NCBI GenBank assembly: GCA_902524115.1
Contig: CABZCA010000007.1
Location: 1-64,000 of the forward strand
Length of the DNA stretch: 64,000 nt
DNA from: an uncultured Pelagibacteraceae bacterium
GTDB taxonomy: Bacteria > Pseudomonadota > Alphaproteobacteria > Pelagibacterales > Pelagibacteraceae
Direction: 5' to 3'
Part shown: in pieces, positions 36,827 to 44,892 of the stretch
Layout of the letters: each line of letters opens with the position of its first letter
Numbering within the stretch: position 1 is the stretch's first letter
The notes under the pieces: model-generated
What the model was told of the DNA's origin: nothing
The model's input: the letters and a program-made list of their open reading frames with translations, nothing else
Database searches by the model: none
Position numbers and translations under genes: made by a program

Positions 36827-38054
36827 ATTTCTTTCCCAATTTTTTTTCTAAAATACTTCTATCTTTATATGCATCTCCACAACTATTAATAATTACAACT
36901 GTATCCTTGCTAAATTTTTTTGCTTCTTTGATTGCTACAGAGAATGCGTGACTTGGTTCAAGCGAAGGTCTTAAATTTTCATATTTTGTTACTATTTGGT
37001 AAGCTTTTAAAGCTTCTTCATCACTAGCTGCTGTATACCTTGCGCGTTTAGTATCTTTTAAAAAGCAATGGAGTGGAGAAATTCCAGGATAATCAAGACC
37101 TGCAGAAATTGACTCAGTTTCTTCAATCTGACCATCGCTATTTTGATTTACATATTGAGCTGCACCATGAAGTATACCGATTTTCGAACCATAAGTTAAG
37201 GGAGCTGCATGCCTTTTACTTTTGGTTGGTCCACCTGCCTCAACCCCAATAAATTCAACTTGTTTTTTATTATAATCCATAAATTCATTCCAAAAACCAA
37301 AACTTGAGGAACCTCCTCCTACACAATTATATAGTTTAAGTTTTTTAGGAACATCACCAAATTCATTTATTAATTGTGCTTTAAGTTCTCTAGAGATTTG
37401 ACTGGTACTCCATCCGCATATTCGAACAAAAATTGCAGGTCCCACCGTACTACCCACACACATTGCAGTTGTATCGCAATTTGCGACCCAAAATCTAAAA
37501 CATTCTGAAACAGCATCCACAAGTGTTTGACTTCCTGAGTATACAGGAATTACGTCTGCACCATTTTCTTTCATGGCTTTAACATTTGGTTGTTGTCTTT
37601 TAATATCTTTTGCACCCATAAATATTTTACATTTCAAACCAAATTTCTTAGCTGCCATACTTAACATCTTACCAGCGTACCCGGCGCCGGTGTCGCCAAT
37701 TATTACTTTCTTTCCAGACCTTTTAGCCATTAAACAATGTACAGTTGCATTATAAATTTTGTGGGCCCCTCCATTAGCATCAGATACAACTTTGGACCAA
37801 ATCTGTGCTCCACCAACATATTTTGTTAAATTATTTAACTTGATAAATCTTGTGGGTGTCCCGATCCAATTTTTGAAATACCTATCTCTTTCTTTTATAA
37901 AATTTTTGTCATTTTTTAATTTATTAAATTGTATTTCAAGATCTTCTATAGGTTTTTTAAGTGTTTCAGGCACAAAATTTCCACCAAATTTTCCACCCCA
38001 AAAACCAAGTCTATCTCCTTGATCTATGACTGGAATTCCTTTTTTAAGTTTCAT
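36810..38054 (-). CDS. trpB: Tryptophan synthase beta chain, divergent active site
   Basis: PLP enzyme that joins indole and serine. Overall match to TrpB1 is clear: GGNFVPETL, NGGAHKIYNA (PLP Lys87), GAKDIKRQQPNVKAM, VGGGSS, ISAGLDYPG (Asp305) and SLEPSHA (Glu350). Divergences by alignment to Salmonella TrpB: KRED lost, Glu109 to Asp (IIGDTGAGYAG), Gln114 to Tyr, His115 to Ala, Lys167 to Val, Ser377 to Cys (IINSCGDAYKD). I choose ATG 38054 over the TTG two codons earlier. It is between trpF and trpA, so tryptophan synthesis is still the best guess, but another PLP reaction is conceivable. Confidence 0.85.
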   Translation of the reverse strand: MKLKKGIPVIDQGDRLGFWGGKFGGNFVPETLKKPIEDLEIQFNKLKNDKNFIKERDRYFKNWIGTPTRFIKLNNLTKYVGGAQIWSKVVSDANGGAHKIYNATVHCLMAKRSGKKVIIGDTGAGYAGKMLSMAAKKFGLKCKIFMGAKDIKRQQPNVKAMKENGADVIPVYSGSQTLVDAVSECFRFWVANCDTTAMCVGSTVGPAIFVRICGWSTSQISRELKAQLINEFGDVPKKLKLYNCVGGGSSSFGFWNEFMDYNKKQVEFIGVEAGGPTKSKRHAAPLTYGSKIGILHGAAQYVNQNSDGQIEETESISAGLDYPGISPLHCFLKDTKRARYTAASDEEALKAYQIVTKYENLRPSLEPSHAFSVAIKEAKKFSKDTVVIINSCGDAYKDRSILEKKLGKKYVKSN

Positions 38055-38667
38055 TTTCAATTTTAAAATTTAATAGTTTGTTAATTTTTCCTAAATCTTT
38101 TTTACCATCTTCGTTTTCTAAAGATCCACTTAGATCTATAATGTAATCTTTATTTTTAAAATTTGGAATATCTTCTATTTTTATATTTCCAGCAATCATT
38201 TTATTTACTGAATTAGGTATAGAATTTAATAATTCATGATTAAATCCGATTGACTTCTCATAACCTTTGCCATCAAAAAGAATTAGATCTGAAATTTCAT
38301 CATAATCTTTATATTTATCAACATCTTTTTGATTTTGAATTGTTAAAGCAGTAATTACTTTAATGTTATATTTTTCCTTTATTATTCTTGTCTTTTCAGG
38401 ACTTACATCATACAGCTGATAAAAGTCAAAATTAAGTTCTTTAATTTGTTCTAAGATTTTGTCATCTGGATTAACAAGCACAGAAACAAAACTTGTCTTA
38501 TTTTTTTTTATTCCAACCAATTTTTTTAACTTTTCATATTCTACATACCTTTTGCTCTTCTTGTAATTGGTTATAAAACCTACAAACTTGGGAGGAAATT
38601 GATGATTTAAGATATAACTTAAAGTCTCAAGATCAGAGACCCCACAAATTTTTATTCCTTTAACCAT
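38044..38667 (-). CDS. trpF: Phosphoribosylanthranilate isomerase, divergent
   Basis: A 207-residue TIM-barrel protein whose N-terminus KGIKICGVSDLETL carries the catalytic Cys of TrpF, and DLILFDGKG carries the catalytic Asp. PPKFVGFITNYKKSKRYV, FDFYQLYDVSP, MIAGNIKIEDI and IDLSGSLENEDGKKD correspond to the usual GFVF.PKSPR, VQLHGDE, AGGL and VSSGVE.PG.KD blocks but differ at several positions. It stands between pyrF and trpB, the normal place. Confidence 0.85.
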   Translation of the reverse strand: MVKGIKICGVSDLETLSYILNHQFPPKFVGFITNYKKSKRYVEYEKLKKLVGIKKNKTSFVSVLVNPDDKILEQIKELNFDFYQLYDVSPEKTRIIKEKYNIKVITALTIQNQKDVDKYKDYDEISDLILFDGKGYEKSIGFNHELLNSIPNSVNKMIAGNIKIEDIPNFKNKDYIIDLSGSLENEDGKKDLGKINKLLNFKIENET

Positions 38668-39338
38668 TATTTCAGATGATTAATTAAATTTTGAAGATTG
38701 TTTTTAATATTTCCTCTAGTAATTGGTCTTCCAATCACTAACCAGTCACTCCCATTTTTATAGGCTTGTTTAGGTGTCAATATTCTTTTCTGGTCATCTT
38801 TATTGGAGTTAAATCTTATTCCAGGAGTAATTATTTCTTTTTTAAATACTTTTTTAACAATATTTATTTCTTTAGGACTACACACAACTGCGTCCAGCTT
38901 AGCTCTATTGGCTAATTTAGCTTGATTTAATACTACTTTCTTTACATCATTATTAAATCCAATTTCTCTTAATGATTTGTTGTCAAGAGAGGTAAGAATT
39001 GTAACACCTACCAATTTTATTTTCCCAGAGACTTTTTTTGCAGCTTTTAATGAATCCAGTCCTGAACTTATATGAATAGTTATGTAATTGAAATTTAAAT
39101 CTTTCACTGCTTGTATCGCTGATGCGCAGGTATTTGGAATATCTAATAATTTGTAGTCTCCGAACGTAGTCTTATTTTTTAATTTTGATATAAAGTTTCT
39201 CCCACCTTTAGAATTTAAAAACTCCAACCCAAATTTATATCCTATTTTGAGTTTTGAATTTTTTGTACTCTTAATTATTTGTTTTATTTTGTAAATATTT
39301 TTACTATCACAGGCTATAAAAACTTTATTTTTTTTCAT
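38667..39338 (-). CDS. pyrF: Orotidine 5'-phosphate decarboxylase
   Basis: Last step of UMP synthesis. The catalytic Lys-Asp array is intact: KIGYKFGLEF, FGDYKLLDIPNT with Asp-x-Lys-x-x-Asp, LVGVTILTSL, DAVVCSPKEI, ITPGIRF and VIGRPITRG. 223 residues. It overlaps ihfB by 14 nt at its start and shares a base with the trpF start at its end, so pyrimidine and tryptophan genes are one transcription unit. Confidence 0.96.
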   Translation of the reverse strand: MKKNKVFIACDSKNIYKIKQIIKSTKNSKLKIGYKFGLEFLNSKGGRNFISKLKNKTTFGDYKLLDIPNTCASAIQAVKDLNFNYITIHISSGLDSLKAAKKVSGKIKLVGVTILTSLDNKSLREIGFNNDVKKVVLNQAKLANRAKLDAVVCSPKEINIVKKVFKKEIITPGIRFNSNKDDQKRILTPKQAYKNGSDWLVIGRPITRGNIKNNLQNLINHLK

Positions 39339-39615
39339 TAATTTTTTTAAACCACTCTTTTGACATCTTAAATTGAATAGTCTTTTTTTCTGGAGTATTT
39401 ACTTTTTCATTTGTTTTTGGATTTCTTGCAACTCTTGCCTTTTGTATTCTTGGCTCTAATGAAAATACATCCCTAATTTCAACTCTTTCACCACGTTTTA
39501 AAGCTTCTTGCATTTCATACAAGGTGATTTCAAAAAATTTTATCAAATCTTTTTTTAAAAAATTTGGGTAATTATTAGCAAGTTGTCTGATTAAATCTGA
39601 TTTTACAGCTGGCAA
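39325..39615 (-). CDS. ihfB: Integration host factor beta / HU-family DNA-binding protein
   Basis: 96 residues of the IHF/HU fold: SDLIRQLANNYP, RVEIRDVFSLEPR, and ARNPKTNEKVNTPEKKTIQFKMSKEW, with the intercalating proline arm (NPKT). The order rpsA-ihfB argues for IHF beta. The start is TTG 3 nt after the rpsA stop; the first ATG would be too far in. Bends DNA in recombination, replication and transcription. Confidence 0.93.
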   Translation of the reverse strand: MPAVKSDLIRQLANNYPNFLKKDLIKFFEITLYEMQEALKRGERVEIRDVFSLEPRIQKARVARNPKTNEKVNTPEKKTIQFKMSKEWFKKINEKK

Positions 39616-39618
39616 TTT

Positions 39619-41358
39619 TTATTCAGTTTCCTTTTTCTTCTTATCATCTAATTGTTCAGAGAGTGAAGAGAATGGAAGATTTTTACCACTTAGAGGACTT
39701 GAATGCTCTCTGATTGCTTTAGCATTCATTATCTCCTCAAGTAATTTAATACTTAAAGATACTTTTCTCTTCTCAAAATTCAATTCTGATATTGCTGCAT
39801 CTATTCTTTCACCTCCAACAAATCGGGATGGTCTAGCATCACTACTGCTCATTGCTATCTGAGATTTTTTTATTAAAATCTCCACATCACAATCCTCTGG
39901 TTTTACTAGCAAACCTTTATTATCTGATGAAATTACCTTCACAGTAACGGTATCGTTAATTTTTTTTGATCTGAACCAATCAAAAGGGTCGTTTTGCATT
40001 TGTTTTAAACCAACTCTTACTTTTTGATCAGATTTTTTAATTTCTAGAATTTTTACCTTTAACTTTTTCCCTTTTTCATATTTTTTCAATTCTTCTTCGG
40101 GTTTGCCAGTATATGAAAGATCATTTGAGTGTAAAAATCCATCAATATCAAAATCAGCCAGTTTAACATAAATTGCGTAATCATTAGAATTATTTACTAC
40201 TCCTTCAATTTCTGATCCTACTGGATAATTATTTTCTAATATGGAATATGGGTTATCTTGTGTTAACCTATGGGAAATCGCAACTCTTCTTTTTTCCTTG
40301 TCTATTTCAGTAATTACACAATCAATTTGGTCGCCTACATTGAATATTTTTTTGGGTGAAATATTTTTCTTTGTCCAGCTAATCTCACTACTATGAAGCA
40401 AAGTGCTTAACCCAGGCTCTAATTCACAAAAACATCCATAATCAGTGATCTTTACAACTTTTACCATATATTTGCTGCCAATCTGGTAGTTAGAAATGTG
40501 TTCAAATGGATCTGGGGATAATTGTTTAAGAGAACATCCAACTTGTAATTTATCCATATCAATTGAAATGACTTTTAAATTGTGTTTTTCACCAATATTA
40601 AATATCTCATCAGGATGGTTAACTCTACTATAGCTAATTTCTTGGAGGTGGCAAAGCGTGTCAATTGTGCCCTCTGGTGTTGTCACCTCAAAAAAACAAC
40701 CAAATGAGGAATATCCTTTTACCACAGCATCTTTGATAATGTCTCCAACCTTAAATTTTTCTATTATTTTTACTTTATCTTCTTTTTTATTTGATGATAC
40801 AACTTGTCTTCTGGATACCACACTATTCCCTCTCACCATATCAAGTTTAATGAGAGCAAATTTTTGCTCTACACCTATTAAATGATCAATATTTTTAATT
40901 GGCTTATCAGAAATTTGAGATCCTGGACAAAACATAAGAGAGCCTGTTTCTATATGTTCAACAATTACTCCTCCTTTTGTTTTTTGTGTAATTTTTCCAT
41001 TAATTAATTCATTGTTCTCATAACATTTTACCAGCTTATTCCATCCCTTTATCTTTTGGGCTTTATGAGCTGACACTACGACATCACCATTCTTATCCTC
41101 AATTTTTTCTAGGAGTACAGAAATCGTTGAGCCCTCTTTCAAACTTTCATCAATACCAATCAATTTCATTTCATTAATGTCAATTACTGGTTCACTTTTT
41201 AAACCTGGTATAAAAAGAAAAACATACTTATTTGTTATTTTTGTAACTTTCCCATCAATTATCTTTCCTTCTTCAATTTTATTCTTTGATAATTGACTGC
41301 TTAATAACTTTTGGAATTGCTTAGTTTTTGGTGATGATAGGTCTTTATAAATTTCCAT
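39619..41358 (-). CDS. rpsA: 30S ribosomal protein S1
   Basis: 579 residues with six S1 (OB-fold) repeats, seen as recurring G.V...YG.FV.L..G..GLLH.S-type blocks, for example VKGYSSFGCFFEV, VVKITDYGCFCELEPGLSTLLHSSEIS and VVNNSNDYAIYVKLADFDIDGFLHSNDLS. S1 delivers mRNA to the ribosome; it is important in a genome where strong Shine-Dalgarno sequences are rare. Its start overlaps the cmk 3' end by 14 nt. Confidence 0.97.
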   Translation of the reverse strand: MEIYKDLSSPKTKQFQKLLSSQLSKNKIEEGKIIDGKVTKITNKYVFLFIPGLKSEPVIDINEMKLIGIDESLKEGSTISVLLEKIEDKNGDVVVSAHKAQKIKGWNKLVKCYENNELINGKITQKTKGGVIVEHIETGSLMFCPGSQISDKPIKNIDHLIGVEQKFALIKLDMVRGNSVVSRRQVVSSNKKEDKVKIIEKFKVGDIIKDAVVKGYSSFGCFFEVTTPEGTIDTLCHLQEISYSRVNHPDEIFNIGEKHNLKVISIDMDKLQVGCSLKQLSPDPFEHISNYQIGSKYMVKVVKITDYGCFCELEPGLSTLLHSSEISWTKKNISPKKIFNVGDQIDCVITEIDKEKRRVAISHRLTQDNPYSILENNYPVGSEIEGVVNNSNDYAIYVKLADFDIDGFLHSNDLSYTGKPEEELKKYEKGKKLKVKILEIKKSDQKVRVGLKQMQNDPFDWFRSKKINDTVTVKVISSDNKGLLVKPEDCDVEILIKKSQIAMSSSDARPSRFVGGERIDAAISELNFEKRKVSLSIKLLEEIMNAKAIREHSSPLSGKNLPFSSLSEQLDDKKKKETE

Positions 41359-42013
41359 TAATTAATAATTTTTTGTCTATAATAGCTTTTATCTTTTTAA
41401 AGCAAGCCTTCTTACTTAATTTAGTAGTATTAATCAAGATAGAATCTTTTGTTTTTTTCAGTGGGCCATGTTTTCGTTCTTTGTCAGATTTGTCCCTTTT
41501 TTTAAGGCTTTTAAGCACTTCATTATATGTAATTTTTTTGTTTAATTCCTTATATTCAACAAATCTTCTTTTTGCTCTTACCTTGAGGCTAGCAGTAATA
41601 AAAAACTTGAACATTGCATCTCTTACTTGAATTGTGATTATATCTCTTCCATCTAAAACAGATCCCCTGTATCTTTTTGGTGGCTGATAAGCACATTTTT
41701 GTTGAAATTTGTGAACAATATTTCTAATTTTTTTATCTTTTGCTATTTCAGAAGCAGCCGTTGCAACTTCATTATTTAATAACATTTTGTTTTTTAAATA
41801 ACTAATTTTTAGTTTTTCAATTTTATTTTTAACATACAAATATGAAAATTTTCTTTTATTATTAAGTTTCAGTTTTCCTATATACCTATAAATTTTTCCA
41901 GTATCTAAATAATATAAATTATAATGCTTACAAATTAATTTTGCTTGAGTACCAGCACCTGCTGCTGCAGGTGAGTCAATTGCAACTGTTATTATATTTT
42001 TCCTTTTTTTCAA
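41345..42013 (-). CDS. cmk: Cytidylate kinase-like protein with altered P-loop
   Basis: Position (aroA-cmk-rpsA) and blocks YYLDTGKIYRYIG, VLDGRDIITIQV, FFITASLKVRAKRRF and KRDKSDKERKHGPLKKTKD identify Cmk, which phosphorylates (d)CMP. The Walker A, normally GPAASGKGT, reads SPAAAGAGT: both the first Gly and the invariant Lys are missing. The start is TTG, overlapping the aroA stop (TTGA); no ATG fits. 222 residues. The protein may be catalytically impaired or use another residue; sequencing error is unlikely because the frame is intact. Confidence 0.85.
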   Translation of the reverse strand: MKKRKNIITVAIDSPAAAGAGTQAKLICKHYNLYYLDTGKIYRYIGKLKLNNKRKFSYLYVKNKIEKLKISYLKNKMLLNNEVATAASEIAKDKKIRNIVHKFQQKCAYQPPKRYRGSVLDGRDIITIQVRDAMFKFFITASLKVRAKRRFVEYKELNKKITYNEVLKSLKKRDKSDKERKHGPLKKTKDSILINTTKLSKKACFKKIKAIIDKKLLINGNL

Positions 42014-43335
42014 TGAATTCTAGCTCCAATTTTCCTCAAAATTTTAAGAAAATTTGGAAAAGATGTATTAGCACTTTTTTTATCGTTAATTTTCCAATTC
42101 CCACCTAATGTTAAAGCTGTGATGCAAGAAAGAAAAAAAATTCTATGATCTTTCAAAAAATTTTTCATTTCAAAGTTTTTTGATAAAATTAAATTTGGAT
42201 TACCATAAATATTTATATCATTATTAAACCTCTCTATTTTAACTCCAATCGATTTTAAAAATTTAATTCCTAAATTTAATCTCTTTGATTCTTTCTTATT
42301 CATTTCTTCTAAATTTTGAAATCTCGATATACCTTTAGCTTTTGCAGCAACTAAAAATATTATTAAAAACTCATCAATTGCAGAACTATTTAAATTTGAT
42401 GGACAGTTTATAGATTTTAAATCTTTTTTACTTTTTACAACAACATCTGCTATTTCTTCTCCATTATAAATTTTTTTATTTTTCAGTTTTATATTTGCTC
42501 CCATCTTATTTAAAATAGTTATAATTCCTAGTCTACTTCTGTTTACATTTACATTTTCAATAATAATCTGTGATTTATTCGAAAGAAGAGTTAAAACAAT
42601 AAAAAAAGATGCTGAACTAATATCTCCTGGAACATCGTAGTCAAATGACTTAAATTGAGTTTGGCCTTTTATTAATATTTTATCAATTTTCTTTCTATTT
42701 TGAACATCTATAGGATAATTCAAAAATTTTAACATTAATTCAGTATGGTTCCTTGATTTTTTTGAGTTTAAAATAGTTGTACCAGGGGTGTGAAGAGCAG
42801 CCAAAATTATACAGGACTTTACTTGAGCGGAACCTATATTTTCATTGTATGTAATTGGCCTAAGAAAATTGCTCCCATGTATTTCTATTGGTAGACAATT
42901 ATTTCTGCTGGTTATATTAACACCAAAAAGTCTTAAAGGTTTAATAACTCTAGAAAAATCTCTCCTAGACAAGCTTTTATCACCAATTAATTTTACTCTA
43001 AATTTAATTTTAGCTAGTAAGCCAAGAATTAACCTTGCAAGGGTACCAGAATTTCCTGCATTAATTGTAATTTTCTTTTTTATGTCAAAATTGTTTAGAC
43101 CTAATCCTTCTATGTAATAAGTATTTCTAATTTTTTTAAAGTTTACTCCAAGTTTTTTTATAGTTTTAAGCGTATTTATTACATCCTCTGACTCAAGAAG
43201 ATTTTTAATTTTAGATGTGCCAACTGCTTGAGATGCTAAAAGTATTGATCTTATCGAGATACTTTTATCTGAGCTAACTTTTATTTTTTTCTTAAAGGTT
43301 TTAATTTTATTACTTATGAAAATATGATCAGACAT
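42010..43335 (-). CDS. aroA: 3-phosphoshikimate 1-carboxyvinyltransferase (EPSP synthase)
   Basis: Joins PEP to shikimate-3-phosphate. Motifs: VSSDKSISIRSILLAS, LLESEDVINTLK, INAGNSGTLARLILGLLA, GDKSLSRRDFSRVIKPL, ENIGSAQVKSCIILAAL and VPGDISSASFFIV. 441 residues. It begins the aroA-cmk-rpsA-ihfB-pyrF-trpFBA-accD-folC run and lies 7 nt after lptB's start region on the same strand (lptB is upstream). NSGT and the DKSIS-type residues that bind substrate are kept. Confidence 0.95.
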   Translation of the reverse strand: MSDHIFISNKIKTFKKKIKVSSDKSISIRSILLASQAVGTSKIKNLLESEDVINTLKTIKKLGVNFKKIRNTYYIEGLGLNNFDIKKKITINAGNSGTLARLILGLLAKIKFRVKLIGDKSLSRRDFSRVIKPLRLFGVNITSRNNCLPIEIHGSNFLRPITYNENIGSAQVKSCIILAALHTPGTTILNSKKSRNHTELMLKFLNYPIDVQNRKKIDKILIKGQTQFKSFDYDVPGDISSASFFIVLTLLSNKSQIIIENVNVNRSRLGIITILNKMGANIKLKNKKIYNGEEIADVVVKSKKDLKSINCPSNLNSSAIDEFLIIFLVAAKAKGISRFQNLEEMNKKESKRLNLGIKFLKSIGVKIERFNNDINIYGNPNLILSKNFEMKNFLKDHRIFFLSCITALTLGGNWKINDKKSANTSFPNFLKILRKIGARIH

Positions 43336-43342
43336 AAATAAA

Positions 43343-44119
43343 CTAATTTATTTTAAACTCATCGCCAAAATATGCTGAACGAGCACTTGAATCTTTTACA
43401 ATTTCGTCAGGACTTCCTGAAGCTATAATTTTTCCATTAGATAAAACAATTGCTCTATCAACACAGCTTAATAAATCTCTAGCCTGATGATCACAAACCA
43501 CAACCGTAATTTTTTCTAGAGATTGAAGGTTTACAATTATTTCTTGAAGCATTTTTATCGTTAAAATATCCAAAGCTGCAAATGGTTCATCTAAAAGTAA
43601 AATACTTGGGTCATTTATTAATGCCATTGAAATTACTAATTTTTTCTTTTGGCCACCTGATAAATATTTACCTTTTATTTTTAATATAGGATCAAATTCA
43701 AATTGAGAAATAATTTTTTCAATCTTTTTTTTTCTAAGGTCTTTATCTTTAATATGAATTTCTCCAACAAGATTTAAATTTTCAATTAAACTTAAGTCTT
43801 GAATAAATCCTCCATGTTGAGGAACATACCCAATTTTATATTTTGTTGCCCTCTCATATATTGGAATTTTCGTACAATCAGTTCCGTCTATATATACTTT
43901 TCCAAAACTTGGATCTTTTAAACCAGTTATAATATGAAAAATTGTCGATTTCCCTACTCCATTAGGTCCAAGCATTCCTAAAATTTCTTGTTCATTTATT
44001 ATTAAGTCTAAACTATTTAGTATTTGTCTTTTGTTATAGATCATTGATATTTTTTCTAGTTTTAAAATAGTTTTTTGATTTTTAAATTTTTTAATTCTAA
44101 ATTTTTTTATTAATGCCAT
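43343..44119 (-). CDS. lptB: LPS export ABC transporter ATP-binding protein
   Basis: ATPase that powers LPS extraction by LptFG. Walker A LGPNGVGKSTIFHIITG, Q-loop VPQHGGF, signature LSGGQKKKLVIS, Walker B SILLLDEPFAALD, switch His in VVCDHQARDLL and a C-terminal RSAYFGDEF typical of LptB. About 20 extra residues precede the domain. 258 residues. TAATG coupling to the LptC-like gene upstream. Confidence 0.92.
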   Translation of the reverse strand: MALIKKFRIKKFKNQKTILKLEKISMIYNKRQILNSLDLIINEQEILGMLGPNGVGKSTIFHIITGLKDPSFGKVYIDGTDCTKIPIYERATKYKIGYVPQHGGFIQDLSLIENLNLVGEIHIKDKDLRKKKIEKIISQFEFDPILKIKGKYLSGGQKKKLVISMALINDPSILLLDEPFAALDILTIKMLQEIIVNLQSLEKITVVVCDHQARDLLSCVDRAIVLSNGKIIASGSPDEIVKDSSARSAYFGDEFKIN

Positions 44120-44892
44120 TATTTAGTAATAACCTTTATTTCGGTCTCTACACTTTCAGGATTGATATTTATATCTTTTGTCTTTAAATCAAATTCTACT
44201 ATTCCAGCTTTCATTAATGAAAAAGGATCAGTAACTTCAACACTATTATAAGCTATTGCTTTATTAGTTTCCATATTAATATCAAAATTCATACATGTAA
44301 TTTTTTTATCTTGATAATTTACTATTACATCACCATAAAACTTTGAATTAAAATTTACAATATTATATTGTGCATATTCAGATTTGATAAAAATTGTGTC
44401 TCGATTCTCAGATTTTATTTCACCTCTTACGTTATCAAGATCTAGAATATTTTTATTTTCAATATTCGTTTTTCCTGAGTTAGCTAGTAAACGGAACCTA
44501 TTTCCTTTTTGATCTATCGATGAATATTCGAAGTCTTTTACAAGATTCTGAATTTGTTTTTTATTTTGGCCGGTATTTTTTTCACTTTTTTTAATATTAT
44601 TATCAGTTTTTTTTTCTAACTCTTTATTTTCACTTTTTTCTTTAATTTTTTCTAATACTTTTTGCTGAGTATTAATTTCTTTTTTATCAATTTTTTTATT
44701 CAAATTGCTATTTTTAATTTCTAATTCTGATATTTTTCTCTCGAGCTCCTCTACTTTATTGTTATCTAACTCAGGTATTATTATTTCTTCAACTATATTT
44801 TTATTTGGCTCAAAATATTTAAGATATACACTACTCACTATAATTAAAATTATTATAAGAATAATAATTTGGATAAAAGTTTTTACTGACAT
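44119..44892 (-). CDS. lptC: LptC/LptA-like periplasmic LPS-transport protein
   Basis: 257 residues: an N-terminal membrane anchor (FIQIIILIIILIIVSSVYL), a Lys/Glu-rich coiled coil to about residue 120, then a beta-rich part (YSSIDQKGNRFRLLANSGKTNIENKNILDLDNV, KSEYAQYNIVNFNSKFYGDVIVNY, ITCMNFDINMETNKAIAYNSVEVTD) resembling the LptC/LptA beta-jellyroll. It lies exactly where lptC and lptA are expected, between kdsD and lptB, and a separate LptA is not present here. The long coiled coil is unusual for LptC. Confidence 0.75.
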   Translation of the reverse strand: MSVKTFIQIIILIIILIIVSSVYLKYFEPNKNIVEEIIIPELDNNKVEELERKISELEIKNSNLNKKIDKKEINTQQKVLEKIKEKSENKELEKKTDNNIKKSEKNTGQNKKQIQNLVKDFEYSSIDQKGNRFRLLANSGKTNIENKNILDLDNVRGEIKSENRDTIFIKSEYAQYNIVNFNSKFYGDVIVNYQDKKITCMNFDINMETNKAIAYNSVEVTDPFSLMKAGIVEFDLKTKDININPESVETEIKVITK

